Positions 1 to 5,457 are shown, counted from the stretch's first letter. The stretch is DNA of 6,534 nucleotides from Thermoplasmata archaeon (GCA_021836665.1 JAKBHQ010000233.1:1-6534), one strand, 5' to 3'. The notes: generated from the sequence alone by a model not told the origin. A program made the numbers and translations.

Positions 1-1643
1 ATGAGGTCGTCTTCGTGCTCCTCTAGGGTCGCATTTAGAAACTCCGTCGGGAACGCGACGAACGGAATCGCCAAAGCGGCGACGGCAGCGCTCTTTGCTA
101 ACGACTTAGCCGAGAAGGAGATCTGCGACGGCAACAATATGGCGGTAGACAGCATGCCTAGGTGAACCGATGGAACATAGACCATAAAGTCCACCGTCCT
201 AGCGGTGGCGGGTGCACCAATACAGGTCACAGTGATCGCCGCGGGGCCAGAGACGGCGTCTCCAGGGACTGCAATTCTTAACCTGGGCAGCAAACCACCG
301 ACCGGGGTAGGAGTAGCTACAACCTGATTACCAAAAAGTACCATTGGTCGCACACACCCTATGGGTAGCGCCCGGTCGAGGAGGGTAATCATTGAACCGG
401 GGATACCTGAAGTTTGAGACAGGTAAAAGATTATTGCTCCGTGCACAGCTGGTTCGAGTGGGCCAATTGAATACTCGGATATGTGGATATACGACGGTGG
501 CTGGCTGGGGGAAGCCACAGCTGGTTGGCTGGTAGGCCCGAACGAATAGATCACCGGCTGAGAACTTCTAGCAGCAACTATAGGTGCCGCAATCACCTTG
601 GAGACCGTGGTCGGTGGGCTGGCGGGTGCAGTTGAAGCTAGAGATGGCGTGACTACCGGGACATTTACCGGGGGATCCGGAGGAGGGGTTGGCGCTGGAG
701 GTGGGCTCAACTGCGGTGGGCTGGAAGGCAAAGGAACGACGGTAACCGTGTTCGTGGTAACAGCAATGCTCGATCCAAAGCTATTCGACACAATGACACT
801 AAAGTCATAGACGTTAGCTGGCAGCCCAGTTACCGATACGGTTACGGTTCCGACATAACCGCTTGCCACCTGCTCAACGACTGAAGTTCCGACTGTATTA
901 GTTGTGATGTCGTGGGGCGTAACAGTGACACTGGTGACTGGTGCAACGCCATTTTCTGCCCTGGCGATCACAGCCGAGACGATAGCGCCTCCTTGGGTCG
1001 CGACTGCACTCACCGAGCTCGGTGGTGCTGGGGTCATTACCTCATCGGTCTCCCGGAGCGACACATCGAGCGACGGAAATCCAATTACCTCCAAAGTCGC
1101 CCAGGTCGTGCCCGTCTTTTCTTGCTCCGAAGTCACCTGGATAGAGCACTTTTGTGCAGTCTTCAATACGAGCCCGGAGCAGTTGTTTTGAAGCATAAAG
1201 CGGCCAGCAGTTGGGGACAAAAAGACCGAAGGGAAACTAAAAGGCACCAAAGTACTCGGTTCCGTGTAAGTAACAGTTTGAGGAGCGGTTGCTCCAGCAC
1301 TCGCCAAAGAAAAAGTCAAGGACGAAATCGAAGGCGTTGGTATTGCCGCTTGATTGTCTGCGCCTACTGCGGTATTGCCCGAATCGGAATGCGAACTGTT
1401 ATCGGTCGAACCAATTCCTGAACTTTGGTCGGTATTAGCTCCGTATTGGCCGCCGAGTTGTCTACTACTAACCTCGTGGACTTTTCCGTTCGAGTCCCTC
1501 GAAGCAGCAGTCGCTGGAGACCCGTATGCCGGGCCGGAGATCACTAACCAACCCACTAAAACGGAAGAGAGTACGAATACAGCTGAAATCAGCCGAAGCC
1601 ATAACCACTTTTGGCGATGGCCATCCCCTGTCCCCCGCTTCAT
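1..1643 (-). CDS. Large membrane-anchored surface protein with Ig-like/FN3-like domains (5' part only)
   Basis: The frame is open from ATG at 1643 to the window edge: 547 codons with no stop, so the C-terminus is missing. GGAG at 1651-1654 lies 7 nt before the ATG, and an in-frame stop lies a short way upstream. Layout: basic N-terminus and a hydrophobic segment at about residues 16-37 (signal or anchor); Ser/Asn/Gly-rich linker 45-105; a beta domain 110-190 with NCSG...KCSIQVT, like the ASH/choice-of-anchor D fold; an FN3-like domain about 205-303 (VTSVTVTP, VTGLPANVYDFSVIVSN); a Pro-rich spacer 304-350; a third beta domain 385-490 with PGDAVSGPAAITVTC, like IPT or Ig-like repeats; then a hydrophobic segment about 516-533 followed by FPTEFLNATLEEHEDDL. 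From memory, a very similar FP-x-E-x-x-N-x-T-x-E-E junction follows a membrane segment in some actinobacterial membrane proteins. Likely an extracellular adhesin-like or envelope protein; exact function unknown. Confidence 0.85.
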   Translation of the reverse strand, partial: MKRGTGDGHRQKWLWLRLISAVFVLSSVLVGWLVISGPAYGSPATAASRDSNGKVHEVSSRQLGGQYGANTDQSSGIGSTDNSSHSDSGNTAVGADNQAAIPTPSISSLTFSLASAGATAPQTVTYTEPSTLVPFSFPSVFLSPTAGRFMLQNNCSGLVLKTAQKCSIQVTSEQEKTGTTWATLEVIGFPSLDVSLRETDEVMTPAPPSSVSAVATQGGAIVSAVIARAENGVAPVTSVTVTPHDITTNTVGTSVVEQVASGYVGTVTVSVTGLPANVYDFSVIVSNSFGSSIAVTTNTVTVVPLPSSPPQLSPPPAPTPPPDPPVNVPVVTPSLASTAPASPPTTVSKVIAAPIVAARSSQPVIYSFGPTSQPAVASPSQPPSYIHISEYSIGPLEPAVHGAIIFYLSQTSGIPGSMITLLDRALPIGCVRPMVLFGNQVVATPTPVGGLLPRLRIAVPGDAVSGPAAITVTCIGAPATARTVDFMVYVPSVHLGMLSTAILLPSQISFSAKSLAKSAAVAALAIPFVAFPTEFLNATLEEHEDDL

Positions 1644-1714
1644 TGCTTTTCTCCATCCCCACCCAAATGCAACATGAGAAAGCTATCAAGAAAACCACAT
1701 GATGACAAGAGATT

Positions 1715-1742
1715 TTTATCTTTTTTTGAAACTAATTCACAA
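1715..1742 (-). promoter_or_regulatory. Candidate sigma-70 type promoter for the surface-protein gene
   Basis: On the minus strand TTGTGA (1742-1737) is followed after 16 nt by GATAAA (1720-1715), each matching 4 of 6 consensus bases. The spacer is A-rich. It would start transcription near 1708 and give a leader of about 65 nt before the ATG at 1643. This is pattern recognition only; chance matches of this quality are common in AT-rich spacers. Confidence 0.3.
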
Positions 1743-1784
1743 TGACTAGGGAATTAATCCCTGAACCGGGACCATGACATTTCA

Positions 1785-1805
1785 GATCCCACCCTGCGTG
1801 GGATC
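1785..1805. repeat. Perfect 8-bp hairpin upstream of the surface-protein gene
   Basis: GATCCCAC, a 5-nt spacer CCTGC, then GTGGGATC form a perfect inverted repeat. It sits about 140 bp upstream of the surface-protein start and just upstream of the candidate promoter. There is no T-run beside it on either strand, so an ordinary intrinsic terminator is unlikely. An operator or a structured leader from a promoter further up are the alternatives. Confidence 0.5.
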
Positions 1806-2694
1806 CGCTATAGACACAAGGTATTGCCGTACTTCAATTCCTCTGGTCAAGTCAACGCTCGACGGGTTGACTACAACATCGTTTTGAACCCCGTCGTGAG
1901 GGCCGAAAGATACCTCAGCCTGCTTATCCCTATTCAGGAGTATCACAGGTTAGAACCGAAAACCCACCTTGCAGGGTAGGTATAGGTAAAACACGAAAAG
2001 GATCGTTCAAGCACGCAATCGGTACAAGGGCGATCTACTAACTGCGTACTCGTCCGGTAAAGCGACACGCCCACTGGTGCAAAACGAGTCTGCGGCTAGG
2101 TGATCATTCGATTGGCAGGAGAATACCCCTACTTTATTTAGATTTATTCGACATAAGAGATCGAAAGACGTTCGGATGTCTTATTTCCAATTCATCATCG
2201 GGAACACCTTGGCGGCACCTCGTATCGCGGACGTCACCCAGGACCTAGGGGGGTCGATTGGAATCGAAGCAACCCACTCCTCCATTAGCTCGTCCGCTAA
2301 TTGATTCTCGAAACTAGCTCGACGTCACCAGTAGAAACCGTCCACTTGATGATCGGACCACCTAGCCAACTTGAGTGAAAGGAACCCGCTTTCTGACAAG
2401 GGGTGCTTGCCTAAGACTCTCAAAGTGACTTGCTGTAGGGACCACACCAAGCATCGCCAGGCGCTGGCCCTCTGCTATGGTCCTTTTCAGGCCGACTTAT
2501 TTTTGACACACACGAACCAGCAAACTTTACTATCTACTAGGTCGCAGGAGTGGGCAATACCGGGCCAGGGGAATTTAGCCCCAAATTGGGCAGCATGATG
2601 GTGCCCTGGTATAAGCAAACAGGTCTGTTTGATGCTCCGTCGGACGGACCATTCAAGGCGAATTTACCGAGCTTACCAGCCCCTCCGGCACCGA
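1806..2694. other. About 0.9 kb with no recognisable intact gene
   Basis: Both strands are broken into short frames. On the plus strand there are protein-like scraps: 2176-2304 (42 codons beginning MSYFQFIIGN) and a stop-interrupted frame from 2439 to 2720 described separately. None matches a family I know. A short hairpin CAAACAG/CTGTTTG lies at 2616-2631, about 65 bp past the MaoC stop. No tRNA, rRNA, riboswitch or insertion-sequence ends were seen. Confidence 0.6.
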
Positions 2695-2720
2695 CTACGC
2701 CTGCTGTCCAAGCGCTATGA
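2439..2720 (+). pseudogene. Possible decayed plus-strand coding region, family unknown
   Basis: One plus-strand frame stays open from 2439 to 2717 apart from a single TAG at 2538-2540, and ends with TGA at 2718-2720. After the TAG it could restart at GTG 2550 or ATG 2595/2598. The predicted peptide looks protein-like rather than random: LIFDTHEPANFTIY before the stop, then MMVPWYKQTGLFDAP and a Pro-rich tail LPSLPAPPAPTTPAV. It overlaps the 3' end of the convergent MaoC gene by 26 bp, and that overlap argues against it. There is no convincing ribosome binding site. I cannot assign a family; it may be a gene remnant or chance. Confidence 0.22.
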
Positions 2721-3135
2721 ACTTAAGAATGTGCGTTGCAACGACGCACAGTTCGTCGCGTTGGTTAAAGATCTCAACACTTGCGTATGTCTTTAATTGC
2801 TCCTCGTCTAGGTCGGTAATGGTGTACTTAGCCGTGAGCGTATCGCCGAAATATACCGGCTTTATAAAGCGCAACCTGTCGTATCCATAGGAGAGACTTG
2901 GTATTTGAGCCCGGGCCTGAAGTTGAATCATCGTAGACGCCGTCGAACCCAGCGCAAATGCCAAGACTCCGTGCACGATCCGAGTTTTATACGGGGTCGA
3001 CTTCATGAATTCCTCATTGGTATGCATCTGGCTGAAATCTCCAGTGATACCGGCAAAGAGGTAGACATCGGACTCGGCGATCGTTTTAGTGAATGATACG
3101 GTATCGCCTACTTTAAGTGGGAGCAGACTTGCCAT
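2695..3135 (-). CDS. MaoC-like (R)-enoyl-CoA hydratase family protein
   Basis: This 146-residue protein has the length and motifs of a single hot-dog-fold MaoC/PhaJ hydratase, a cytosolic enzyme family that adds water to trans-2-enoyl-CoA, or dehydrates the 3-hydroxyacyl-CoA, usually as a dimer. The signature runs from about residue 22 to 60: SDVYLFAGITGDFSQMHTN, with Asp33 and His38 spaced as in the family's catalytic Asp/His pair, followed by RIVHGVLAF at 52-60. The second half ends with the usual beta strands (KPVYFGDTLTAKYTI, about 92-106). The ATG at 3135 is supported by AAGGA at 3144-3148, 8 nt upstream. It stands 571 bp downstream of aroQ, so it may have its own promoter. The acyl-CoA substrate cannot be read from the sequence; a role in the breakdown pathway of the adjacent transport locus is inference. 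Confidence 0.94.
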   Translation of the reverse strand: MASLLPLKVGDTVSFTKTIAESDVYLFAGITGDFSQMHTNEEFMKSTPYKTRIVHGVLAFALGSTASTMIQLQARAQIPSLSYGYDRLRFIKPVYFGDTLTAKYTITDLDEEQLKTYASVEIFNQRDELCVVATHILKFIALGQQA

Positions 3136-3154
3136 CTAGCTTTTCCTTCCTCGA

Positions 3155-3219
3155 CATTATTGACTTGGCATTATTGACTTGGCATAGTTAAGACATACTT
3201 GACTAGACATAATTGAAAT
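3155..3219. repeat. Tandem 14-bp repeats upstream of the MaoC gene
   Basis: Two perfect adjacent copies of CATTATTGACTTGG lie at 3155-3168 and 3169-3182. They are followed by degenerate units that also begin CAT at 3183-3193, 3194-3207 (CATACTTGACTAGA) and 3208-3219. The array ends 19 bp before the MaoC start codon, just outside its ribosome binding site, so it lies in the promoter or leader. The regular spacing with a repeated TTGAC core suggests an iterated protein-binding site, or simply a local duplication. Confidence 0.6.
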
Positions 3220-3680
3220 ATCCTCCGGAAACTTCGCCCAGATGTTTGATCTTCTTGTGCCGAATAGCAGGCCTTTCCCGGTACGAATATCCTGCGATCT
3301 GTATTGCAACCCTGGATGCCGCGGCAAATAGAGCATGGCAAAAACTAGTCAGGAACTCACCTGACGAAAAAATGAACTTGACCGAACCAGCCCAACCGAG
3401 CGTCAGATCCACAACCTCGCTATACAACGTGCGATCATCCAACTATCAAGTAATCCAGGGCACGGTGACTTTGATTCGTCTCATTTCGAATCCCAGTATT
3501 CACCGCCTCCAAAGATTCCAATCTGGCAGCCCAGTATCGTCAAGTGCGATCCGAATCTCAACCTAGCGCAAGCTTCCCTGGTGACTCACCTAAAGGCACT
3601 CGACCTCGAATAACCTAGCTAGCACGTAGGAATAGAGCGACCCAAGGAACTCGAACCACCTGCTACTCGAGCCCCTTACA
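3220..3680. other. Spacer with no recognisable gene
   Basis: Open frames exist on both strands (for example plus 3213-3566, and minus 3203-3442 from a TTG), but they overlap each other, lack good ribosome binding sites and match no family I recognise. The stretch 3595-3690 is rich in TCGA-containing short repeats. No terminator with a T-run was found. This may be decayed sequence between aroQ and the MaoC gene. Confidence 0.55.
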
Positions 3681-3712
3681 ATTCGAGTAACTAATGATTC
3701 GATTAACTAATG
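3681..3712. repeat. Tandem 16-bp repeat over the aroQ stop codon
   Basis: ATTCGAGTAACTAATG at 3681-3696 is followed directly by ATTCGATTAACTAATG at 3697-3712, 15 of 16 bases identical. The second copy includes the aroQ stop codon (3707-3709). A third, diverged copy, GATTCGATTA-G-TAATGG, occurs at 4930-4946 upstream of the oxidase remnant. Confidence 0.6.
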
Positions 3713-4150
3713 GCTTGAGTCCAGGGTGTTAATCAATCCCTTGAGGGCCAACTCATAGCCGTAGATTCCGAGTCCTGCTATCTGACCAATTGCAAGAGCG
3801 GCTAGCACAGAGCTGTGGCGAAAAGTCTCGCGTGTGTGGATATTAGAGATATGGATTTCGACAAAAGGAATCTTTATGGCCGCAAAGGCATCTCTAATCG
3901 CATAGCTATAGTGGGTGAAGGCACCAGGATTTATGATTATTCCGTCGTAGTTGCCAAAAGCCTCATGCAATCGGTCGATTATTGCGCCTTCATGATTTGA
4001 TTGGAAGAAATCGAGGTTCACCTCCAGGTCATTAGCGACGGCACGGAGTCGACTTTCCACGTCCGCCAGTGACTCAGAACCATAGATGGTGGGTTCACGC
4101 CTCCCGAGCATATTCAGGTTTGGCCCGTTGACTACCAGCACTTTTTTCAT
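3707..4150 (-). CDS. aroQ: Type II 3-dehydroquinate dehydratase
   Basis: This 147-residue protein is a full-length type II dehydroquinase, the cytosolic dodecameric enzyme that interconverts 3-dehydroquinate and 3-dehydroshikimate. All hallmark segments are present: NGPNLNMLGRREPTIYG at residues 8-24, with Arg18 and the catalytic Tyr23; FFQSNHEGAIID at 48-59; INPGAFTHYS at 73-82, with Asn74 and the catalytic His80; EIHISNIHTRETFRHSS at 98-114, with His100, Arg107 and Arg111. The ATG at 4150 has AAAGG at 4160-4164, 9 nt upstream. The enzyme serves either aromatic amino-acid synthesis or, in reverse context, quinate/shikimate breakdown. No other shikimate gene is in view and the neighbours are a sugar-type importer, a VOC enzyme and a MaoC hydratase, so a catabolic role is the more likely reading here, but this is inference. 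No key residue is missing. Confidence 0.97.
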   Translation of the reverse strand: MKKVLVVNGPNLNMLGRREPTIYGSESLADVESRLRAVANDLEVNLDFFQSNHEGAIIDRLHEAFGNYDGIIINPGAFTHYSYAIRDAFAAIKIPFVEIHISNIHTRETFRHSSVLAALAIGQIAGLGIYGYELALKGLINTLDSSH

Positions 4151-4172
4151 CGTCGATTGCCTTTCAACTCAC

Positions 4173-4197
4173 TTAGGGTACAAATCGATAACCCTAA
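4173..4197. promoter_or_regulatory. Operator-like inverted repeat in the aroQ leader
   Basis: TTAGGGT (4173-4179) and ACCCTAA (4191-4197) are perfect inverted 7-mers around an 11-nt AT-rich spacer. The near half ends 9 bp before the aroQ ribosome binding site (4160-4164). Size, symmetry and position fit the binding site of a dimeric repressor, or a leader hairpin that could mask the ribosome binding site. No regulator gene is in the window. Confidence 0.5.
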
Positions 4198-4219
4198 AAC
4201 ACTTCCAAAGTTCTTGTCT

Positions 4220-4343
4220 TCATGACAAATATCGAATTTCCCGTAGATGGGTGGCTATCTGTTGCGCAAGTTCTGCAGAACCAGCTAGCGTCGAAGTCTA
4301 CTCACCAGTGACATACTGTCACGGTGACTTCAACCGTCGTCAT
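4220..4343 (-). pseudogene. Possible short gene remnant between the VOC gene and aroQ
   Basis: Fifteen nt after the VOC stop, an ATG at 4343 with GGAG 5 nt upstream opens a frame that stops after 13 codons (TGA 4302-4304; MTTVEVTVTVCHW). A different frame is then open from 4297 to its TGA at 4220-4222 and reads like the end of a protein, with SAELAQQIATHLREI. The good ribosome binding site, tight spacing and protein-like tail suggest a gene reduced by deletion or frameshift. It is too short to assign a family, and chance is a real alternative. A strong hairpin (4293-4331) lies inside it. Confidence 0.22.
4293..4331. terminator. Long imperfect hairpin after the VOC gene, possible U-less terminator
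   Basis: Core arms GTGACA (4308-4313) and TGTCAC (4317-4322) around TAC extend, past a bulged A at 4307, with TCACC/GGTGA, giving 11 paired bases. An outer GAAGTC/GACTTC (4293-4298 and 4326-4331) offers an alternative extension. It begins about 28 nt after the VOC stop. There is no T-run on either strand, so it could be an I-shaped terminator of the kind proposed for actinobacteria, an mRNA-stabilising hairpin or an operator. Confidence 0.4.
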
Positions 4344-4358
4344 GACTACTCCGCCTAT

Positions 4359-4706
4359 TCAGGATCCTTCTAACAGTTCAAAAACAGAGCCATCGGGAAG
4401 ACAGATCCAATTTGGACCCTTCTCATGAACTACCGCCCCGAACTCTTTCGCTCTGTACAACGCTGCTTGGACGTCTGTGACCCTAATTGCAAGATGCGCC
4501 AGGCGGCCTTCGGTTCTCTTATGATCGGGATCTGAAATTAGCTGTATCACGCCTTGAATCCAGAGCTGCGATGGTCGCTCGGGATCCCCTTCCAGGGCGG
4601 ATACCTCCATTTTGAATACCCGTTTAAAAAAACGAACATAAAAATCGATGTCCTCGACCCTCATCGCAACATGATCTAGCGATGATGGATTCGTATTTGG
4701 CAACAT
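4359..4706 (-). CDS. VOC (glyoxalase/dioxygenase fold) family protein
   Basis: A 115-residue single-domain VOC protein with the paired beta-alpha-beta-beta-beta layout. The first module opens with SLDHVAMRVEDID (9-21) and closes with IQLISD (54-59); the second opens with LAHLAIRVTDV (69-79) and closes with SVFELLEG (107-114). The expected metal-ligand positions are His12, Gln55, His71 and Glu110; Gln replaces the more common Glu at the second site, which is tolerated in this superfamily. Members include glyoxalases, epimerases, isomerases and dioxygenases, so the reaction cannot be named. Initiation at ATG 4706 is chosen because AGGAGG (4716-4721) lies 9 nt ahead; a longer frame from TTG 4730 would put that Shine-Dalgarno sequence inside the gene, and ATG 4715 would touch it. 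It lies between an oxidase remnant and aroQ in the presumed catabolic locus. Confidence 0.93.
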   Translation of the reverse strand: MLPNTNPSSLDHVAMRVEDIDFYVRFFKRVFKMEVSALEGDPERPSQLWIQGVIQLISDPDHKRTEGRLAHLAIRVTDVQAALYRAKEFGAVVHEKGPNWICLPDGSVFELLEGS

Positions 4707-4715
4707 CACCTCCAT

Positions 4716-4721
4716 CCTCCT
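4716..4721 (-). promoter_or_regulatory. Ribosome binding site that fixes the VOC start
   Basis: AGGAGG on the minus strand is a near-perfect Shine-Dalgarno sequence. It gives 9 nt to ATG 4706, 6 nt to GTG 4709 and 0 nt to ATG 4715. It therefore excludes starts at 4715 and 4730, leaving 4706 (preferred) or 4709. Confidence 0.75.
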
Positions 4722-4739
4722 AGGTTTCAAAGCGACTCA

Positions 4740-4918
4740 ATCAAAACGCTACCTCTGGGCCGAGTAGGACTCAAACCTTACGGCCGAGAGTCCAGCGATA
4801 GGTGGCTGGCTCAGAATTTCAGCTCCAGGTAACTGCACGGGCAGTTGCTGTAGATCGACCGACCCGAATAGTATTGACCGCCAGCCCAGTTAGCTCTTGT
4901 CCTGTTATCCTGCGCCAT
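4740..4918 (-). pseudogene. N-terminal stub of an aldonolactone/polyol (FAD-linked) oxidase
   Basis: From ATG 4918 a 35-codon frame ends at TGA 4811-4813. Its middle reads NWAGGQYYSGRSIY, then a Pro, a Ser and LELK. From memory, the FAD-linked aldonolactone/alditol oxidases (xylitol oxidase and arabinono-lactone oxidase relatives) begin with NWAGN-x-x-Y-x-A-x-x-[LIV]-[HY]-x-P-x-S-x-x-E-[LV], which this follows closely. In the next frame the sequence continues to a TAG at 4740-4742 with AVRFESYS, where the family has a segment like VRALGSRHSF. The rest of the roughly 400-residue enzyme is absent: the VOC gene follows at 4706. No ribosome binding site is seen before the ATG. I read it as the left-over start of a deleted or frameshifted oxidase gene. 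If right, it supports a polyol or aldonolactone pathway. Confidence 0.42.
4828..4849. repeat. Short strong hairpin inside the oxidase remnant
   Basis: AACTGC (4831-4836), loop ACGG, GCAGTT (4841-4846) form a perfect 6-bp stem that extends to 9 pairs with two G-U pairs. It sits within the remnant's frame and may be incidental. Confidence 0.35.
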
Positions 4919-5087
4919 CAGTTAGTTGAGATTCGATTAGTAATGGTCCTGGCGTTGATACTCGACGATTAAGGGCCGACAACTCCGATACCCCTCACCC
5001 CCCGAAGCACAGGCTCCGATCTTCGGAATCAGTACACAACCCATCAAAACTTAACAATCTGCGCCTTTAGGGCGAACGTTGATCCCA
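4919..5087. other. Spacer without a gene
   Basis: No convincing frame was found on either strand. It contains a diverged copy of the aroQ-end repeat at 4930-4946 and weak inverted repeats (CCGAAG 5002-5007 with CTTCGG 5021-5026; CGTTGAT/ATCAATG around CCC at 5078-5094). Confidence 0.5.
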
Positions 5088-5198
5088 TCAATGCAGATCC
5101 TGTCGCACCTTAGAGAACAACTCGCCAACCAACTCGGCCAATGCCTCGGAGATCCGCTTCAAATCGGTTTCCCGCGTGAAGTGGAGAGAAGTGACGGG
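5088..5198 (-). pseudogene. Possible C-terminal scrap of an unidentified protein
   Basis: The minus-strand frame between a TGA at 5199-5201 and a TGA at 5088-5090 encodes 36 residues with a clear amphipathic-helix pattern, SLHFTRETDLKRISEALAEL, ending in VRQDLH. The layout (short SLHF strand, turn, long helix of about 20 residues, stop) resembles the end of fold-type I PLP enzymes such as class V aminotransferases and cysteine desulfurases, where an RVSLHFYN-like strand precedes the last helix. No start codon or upstream domain is recognisable, so it is at best a remnant. The family suggestion is tentative. Confidence 0.25.
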
Positions 5199-5201
5199 TC
5201 A

Positions 5202-5401
5202 TTTTGAATCCCTATGAATCACCCTGAAAACCACCCCTAGCATCACTCAAGACTCGACTCTTGCGGTGTCCGACTGAGGTCGCCTAATCCCCTACCCGCA
5301 TTGCAACCAGAGGCGACAACCGACCATATTTAGCCTCTGCCCGCTCGAATCCGAAGCCGCCCTTCGTATCGGCAGCCCTGCCCGGCTACCGTCTGGTACC
5401 T
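5202..5401. other. Spacer without a gene
   Basis: Frames are short on both strands. One minus-strand stretch (AKYGRLSPLVAMRVGD, within about 5280-5370) looks protein-like but is bounded by stops and I do not recognise it. No promoter or T-rich terminator is evident. Confidence 0.45.
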
Positions 5402-5435
5402 TGTGTGGCCACAATTGGTTTCAATTGGCCACACA
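5402..5435. terminator. Perfect 10-bp inverted repeat after the permease gene
   Basis: TGTGTGGCCA (5402-5411) and TGGCCACACA (5426-5435) are perfect inverted arms around 14 nt. The spacer also holds two CAATTG palindromes that can pair with each other, allowing an alternative longer stem with a 2-nt bulge. It begins 22 nt after the permease stop codon. Neither strand has a T-run next to it. Candidates are a U-less transcription terminator, an RNA-stabilising or processing hairpin protecting the importer transcript, or a regulator site. Confidence 0.55.
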
Positions 5436-5457
5436 TTCCGCCCTGAGCAGAGACCGG

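Noticed and set aside
598..1421. Plus-strand open frames (598-810, 904-1191, 912-1421)
   Set aside because: They lie opposite the 547-codon surface-protein frame, which has a start, a ribosome binding site and clear domains; the plus frames are low-complexity Gly- or Arg-rich shadows.
1468..1698. Minus-strand 76-codon frame
   Set aside because: It overlaps the N-terminus of the surface protein in another frame; the surface-protein frame has the better-spaced GGAG and continues for 547 codons.
2371..2598. 75-codon plus-strand frame from a TTG
   Set aside because: No ribosome binding site, no recognisable motif, and amino-acid make-up like random translation.
3136..3230. A sigma-70 promoter directly before the MaoC gene
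   Set aside because: AATAAT-like boxes occur in the repeats but none has a credible -35 box at 16-18 nt.
3203..3566. Overlapping frames on opposite strands (minus 3203-3442, plus 3213-3566)
   Set aside because: They are mutually overlapping, lack motifs and good ribosome binding sites, and match no family; kept only as part of the spacer description.
3630..3690. tRNA-like T-loop GGTTCGAGTTCC on the minus strand
   Set aside because: The T-stem does not pair properly and no acceptor or anticodon arm can be built around it.
4707..4730. Longer VOC start at TTG 4730 or ATG 4715
   Set aside because: Both would place the AGGAGG Shine-Dalgarno inside or touching the coding start; 4706 has a 9-nt spacing and begins just before the conserved domain.
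4755..4830. Possible minus-strand tRNA (GGTTTGAGTCC-like T-loop)
   Set aside because: Only 3 T-stem pairs form and the acceptor stem has no partner; GGACTC/GAGTCC is just a small inverted repeat.
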